Assembly: GCA_963921935.1 (NCBI GenBank) | Contig: OY998175.1 | Location: 222,100,517 to 222,164,516 of the forward strand | Direction: 5' to 3' | Length of the DNA stretch: 64,000 bases | DNA from: Galeruca laticollis | Lineage: Eukaryota > Arthropoda > Insecta > Coleoptera > Chrysomelidae | Shown here: positions 63,038-64,000 of the stretch, piece by piece | How the letters are laid out: each line of letters opens with the position of its first letter | How positions within the stretch are numbered: position 1 is the first letter of the stretch | Program-made: the position numbers and the translations under genes | Notes under the pieces: model-generated | The model's input: only the letters and a program-made list of their open reading frames with translations | Told to the model about the DNA's origin: nothing | The model's database searches: none

Positions 63038-64000
63038 TCAATCAAAGAAGAATGCTTTAATCGCAGATATGCGGCAATGAAATATATCAAGCTGGTAACT
63101 TACATGATTACATATCGAACACATCCTGTGAAGTGGCGAAAATTTTAAAATATTTGTTCGAGGGGTATAAAGGTAAAACGTATTAACAGCTCTTGAAGCC
63201 ACTCTCGGAGTATTGAACTGGAGTTTAAGAAGAAGATTGGGATCACTGATGTTGTTATTCACGATTTTAAACAGAAATATCAATAAGTGACAGTCACGAC
63301 GAGCACTTAAGTCACACACACAATGCTTTGTTTGAAGTGTACCGGTACGAACTCCTACTGGTGGGTAAATGCCATCCATTTTAAAGGAAAGGAATTTCAA
63401 AAACCTACGTTGAACTGATTCAAGTTTCTGAATGTGTATGTCATAAAATGGACTCCAAATAACATTTGCGTATTCAATTTTAGACCTAACATAGGCGTAG
63501 TATAAAGTGTCTTGATCATTGAAGTCACGAGAGTTTCGAACTAAGAAGCCATACATTTTGTTAGCAGACGAGCATATAGCCTCAATATGAGGTATAAAAG
63601 AAAGTTTAGAACCAAAAGTGACACCCAAGTCAATAAATGTCGCCGGGCATTCAAGAACAGTATTGTTGATTTCATAATCATATATAATTTTCTCAGGTTT
63701 TAAGGAAAACGTCATTACCTTACATTTACAGACATTCAACGACAATTTATCACTTATACACCATCTCTCAATACGTCGAAGGTTAGTTGAAAGTGAGACA
63801 CAATCGCTTCTATCACCAATCCGGCAGAATAATTTCAAGTCATCAGCATATAGTAAGCAGTTGACATCAAGATCGTCAACTATATCATTGATGAAGACAT
63901 TGAATAATAAGGGGCCCAGGTTACTTCCCTGTGGAACACCAGATATTGCTAAGTATTCAACTGACTTATAACCATTAAACACGACATACTGGTGTCTGTT
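63038..64000 (-). CDS. Non-LTR reverse transcriptase, 3' part, open at the window edge
   Basis: The frame is open from the right edge to the stop near 63,038, about 320 residues without a lesion. G-V-P-Q-G-S-N-L-G-P-L-L-F and L-L-Y-A-D-D-L-K-L-F are RT motifs B and C (Asp-Asp intact). F-I-D-L-G-V-T-F and S-K-I-E-Y-A-N-V-I-W-S-P are typical of the thumb and C-terminal region of Jockey/CR1-type elements. No RNase H is present and the protein ends I-K-A-F-F-F-D. A TAAA-type tail lies just beyond. It lies after the CRTC 3' end and is one of the youngest-looking elements here. Confidence 0.88.
   Translation of the reverse strand, partial: NRHQYVVFNGYKSVEYLAISGVPQGSNLGPLLFNVFINDIVDDLDVNCLLYADDLKLFCRIGDRSDCVSLSTNLRRIERWCISDKLSLNVCKCKVMTFSLKPEKIIYDYEINNTVLECPATFIDLGVTFGSKLSFIPHIEAICSSANKMYGFLVRNSRDFNDQDTLYYAYVRSKIEYANVIWSPFYDIHIQKLESVQRRFLKFLSFKMDGIYPPVGVRTGTLQTKHCVCDLSARRDCHLLIFLFKIVNNNISDPNLLLKLQFNTPRVASRAVNTFYLYTPRTNILKFSPLHRMCSICNHVSYQLDIFHCRISAIKAFFFD

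Overview
This is a 64 kb stretch of AT-rich, intron-bearing animal DNA, almost certainly from an insect. A beetle or other holometabolous insect is my guess; the window contains no species marker. The only host gene I can name is the 3' part of CRTC/TORC, the CREB-regulated transcription coactivator. Eight exons on the + strand between 27,164 and 62,255 join into one uninterrupted reading frame of 369 codons plus stop. They carry the conserved P-G-I-N / G-S-L-P-D-L-T-N regulatory block and the acidic C-terminal activation domain. The exons for the N-terminal CREB-binding coiled coil were not found. At the left edge, positions 1-144 hold the acidic tail of an unrelated or nested + strand gene.

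Layout. 1-2,050: end of the acidic-tail gene and a degenerate 140-bp repeat. 2,051-4,900: Tc1/mariner-superfamily DD41D element 1 with TIRs of about 640 bp. 6,958-10,248: a complete but dead hAT element with a perfect 8-bp target duplication. 11,256-26,005: a nested complex. DD41D element A abuts palindromic element D. D contains DD41D element B, B contains a Penelope-like element (PLE), and the PLE contains a full-length BEL/Pao LTR retrotransposon. An inverted fragment of A lies on the far side. 26,114-26,461: a nearly perfect 165-bp-arm palindrome beside TA microsatellites.

27,164-62,255: the CRTC gene body. Its introns hold a mariner relic; four copies of a TIR-bounded element (family F) filled with a 173-bp tandem satellite; LOA/R1-like, RTE-like and Jockey-like non-LTR retrotransposons, all on the minus strand; two MITEs; gypsy, Tc1 and BEL relics; and a decayed copy of an uncharacterised cysteine-tailed protein family. 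62,940-64,000: the 3' part of another minus-strand non-LTR element that is still open at the window edge.

The coding content is therefore mostly mobile DNA accumulated in and upstream of one regulatory gene. Every transposase and polymerase I could read in full has at least one identifiable lesion. I see no CRISPR, operon, tRNA or rRNA. The best candidates for something undescribed are family F, the palindrome at 26.1-26.5 kb, the mirrored A-D-A' structure, and the cluster of CREB-type sites that transposons brought into the last large intron of the CREB coactivator's own gene.
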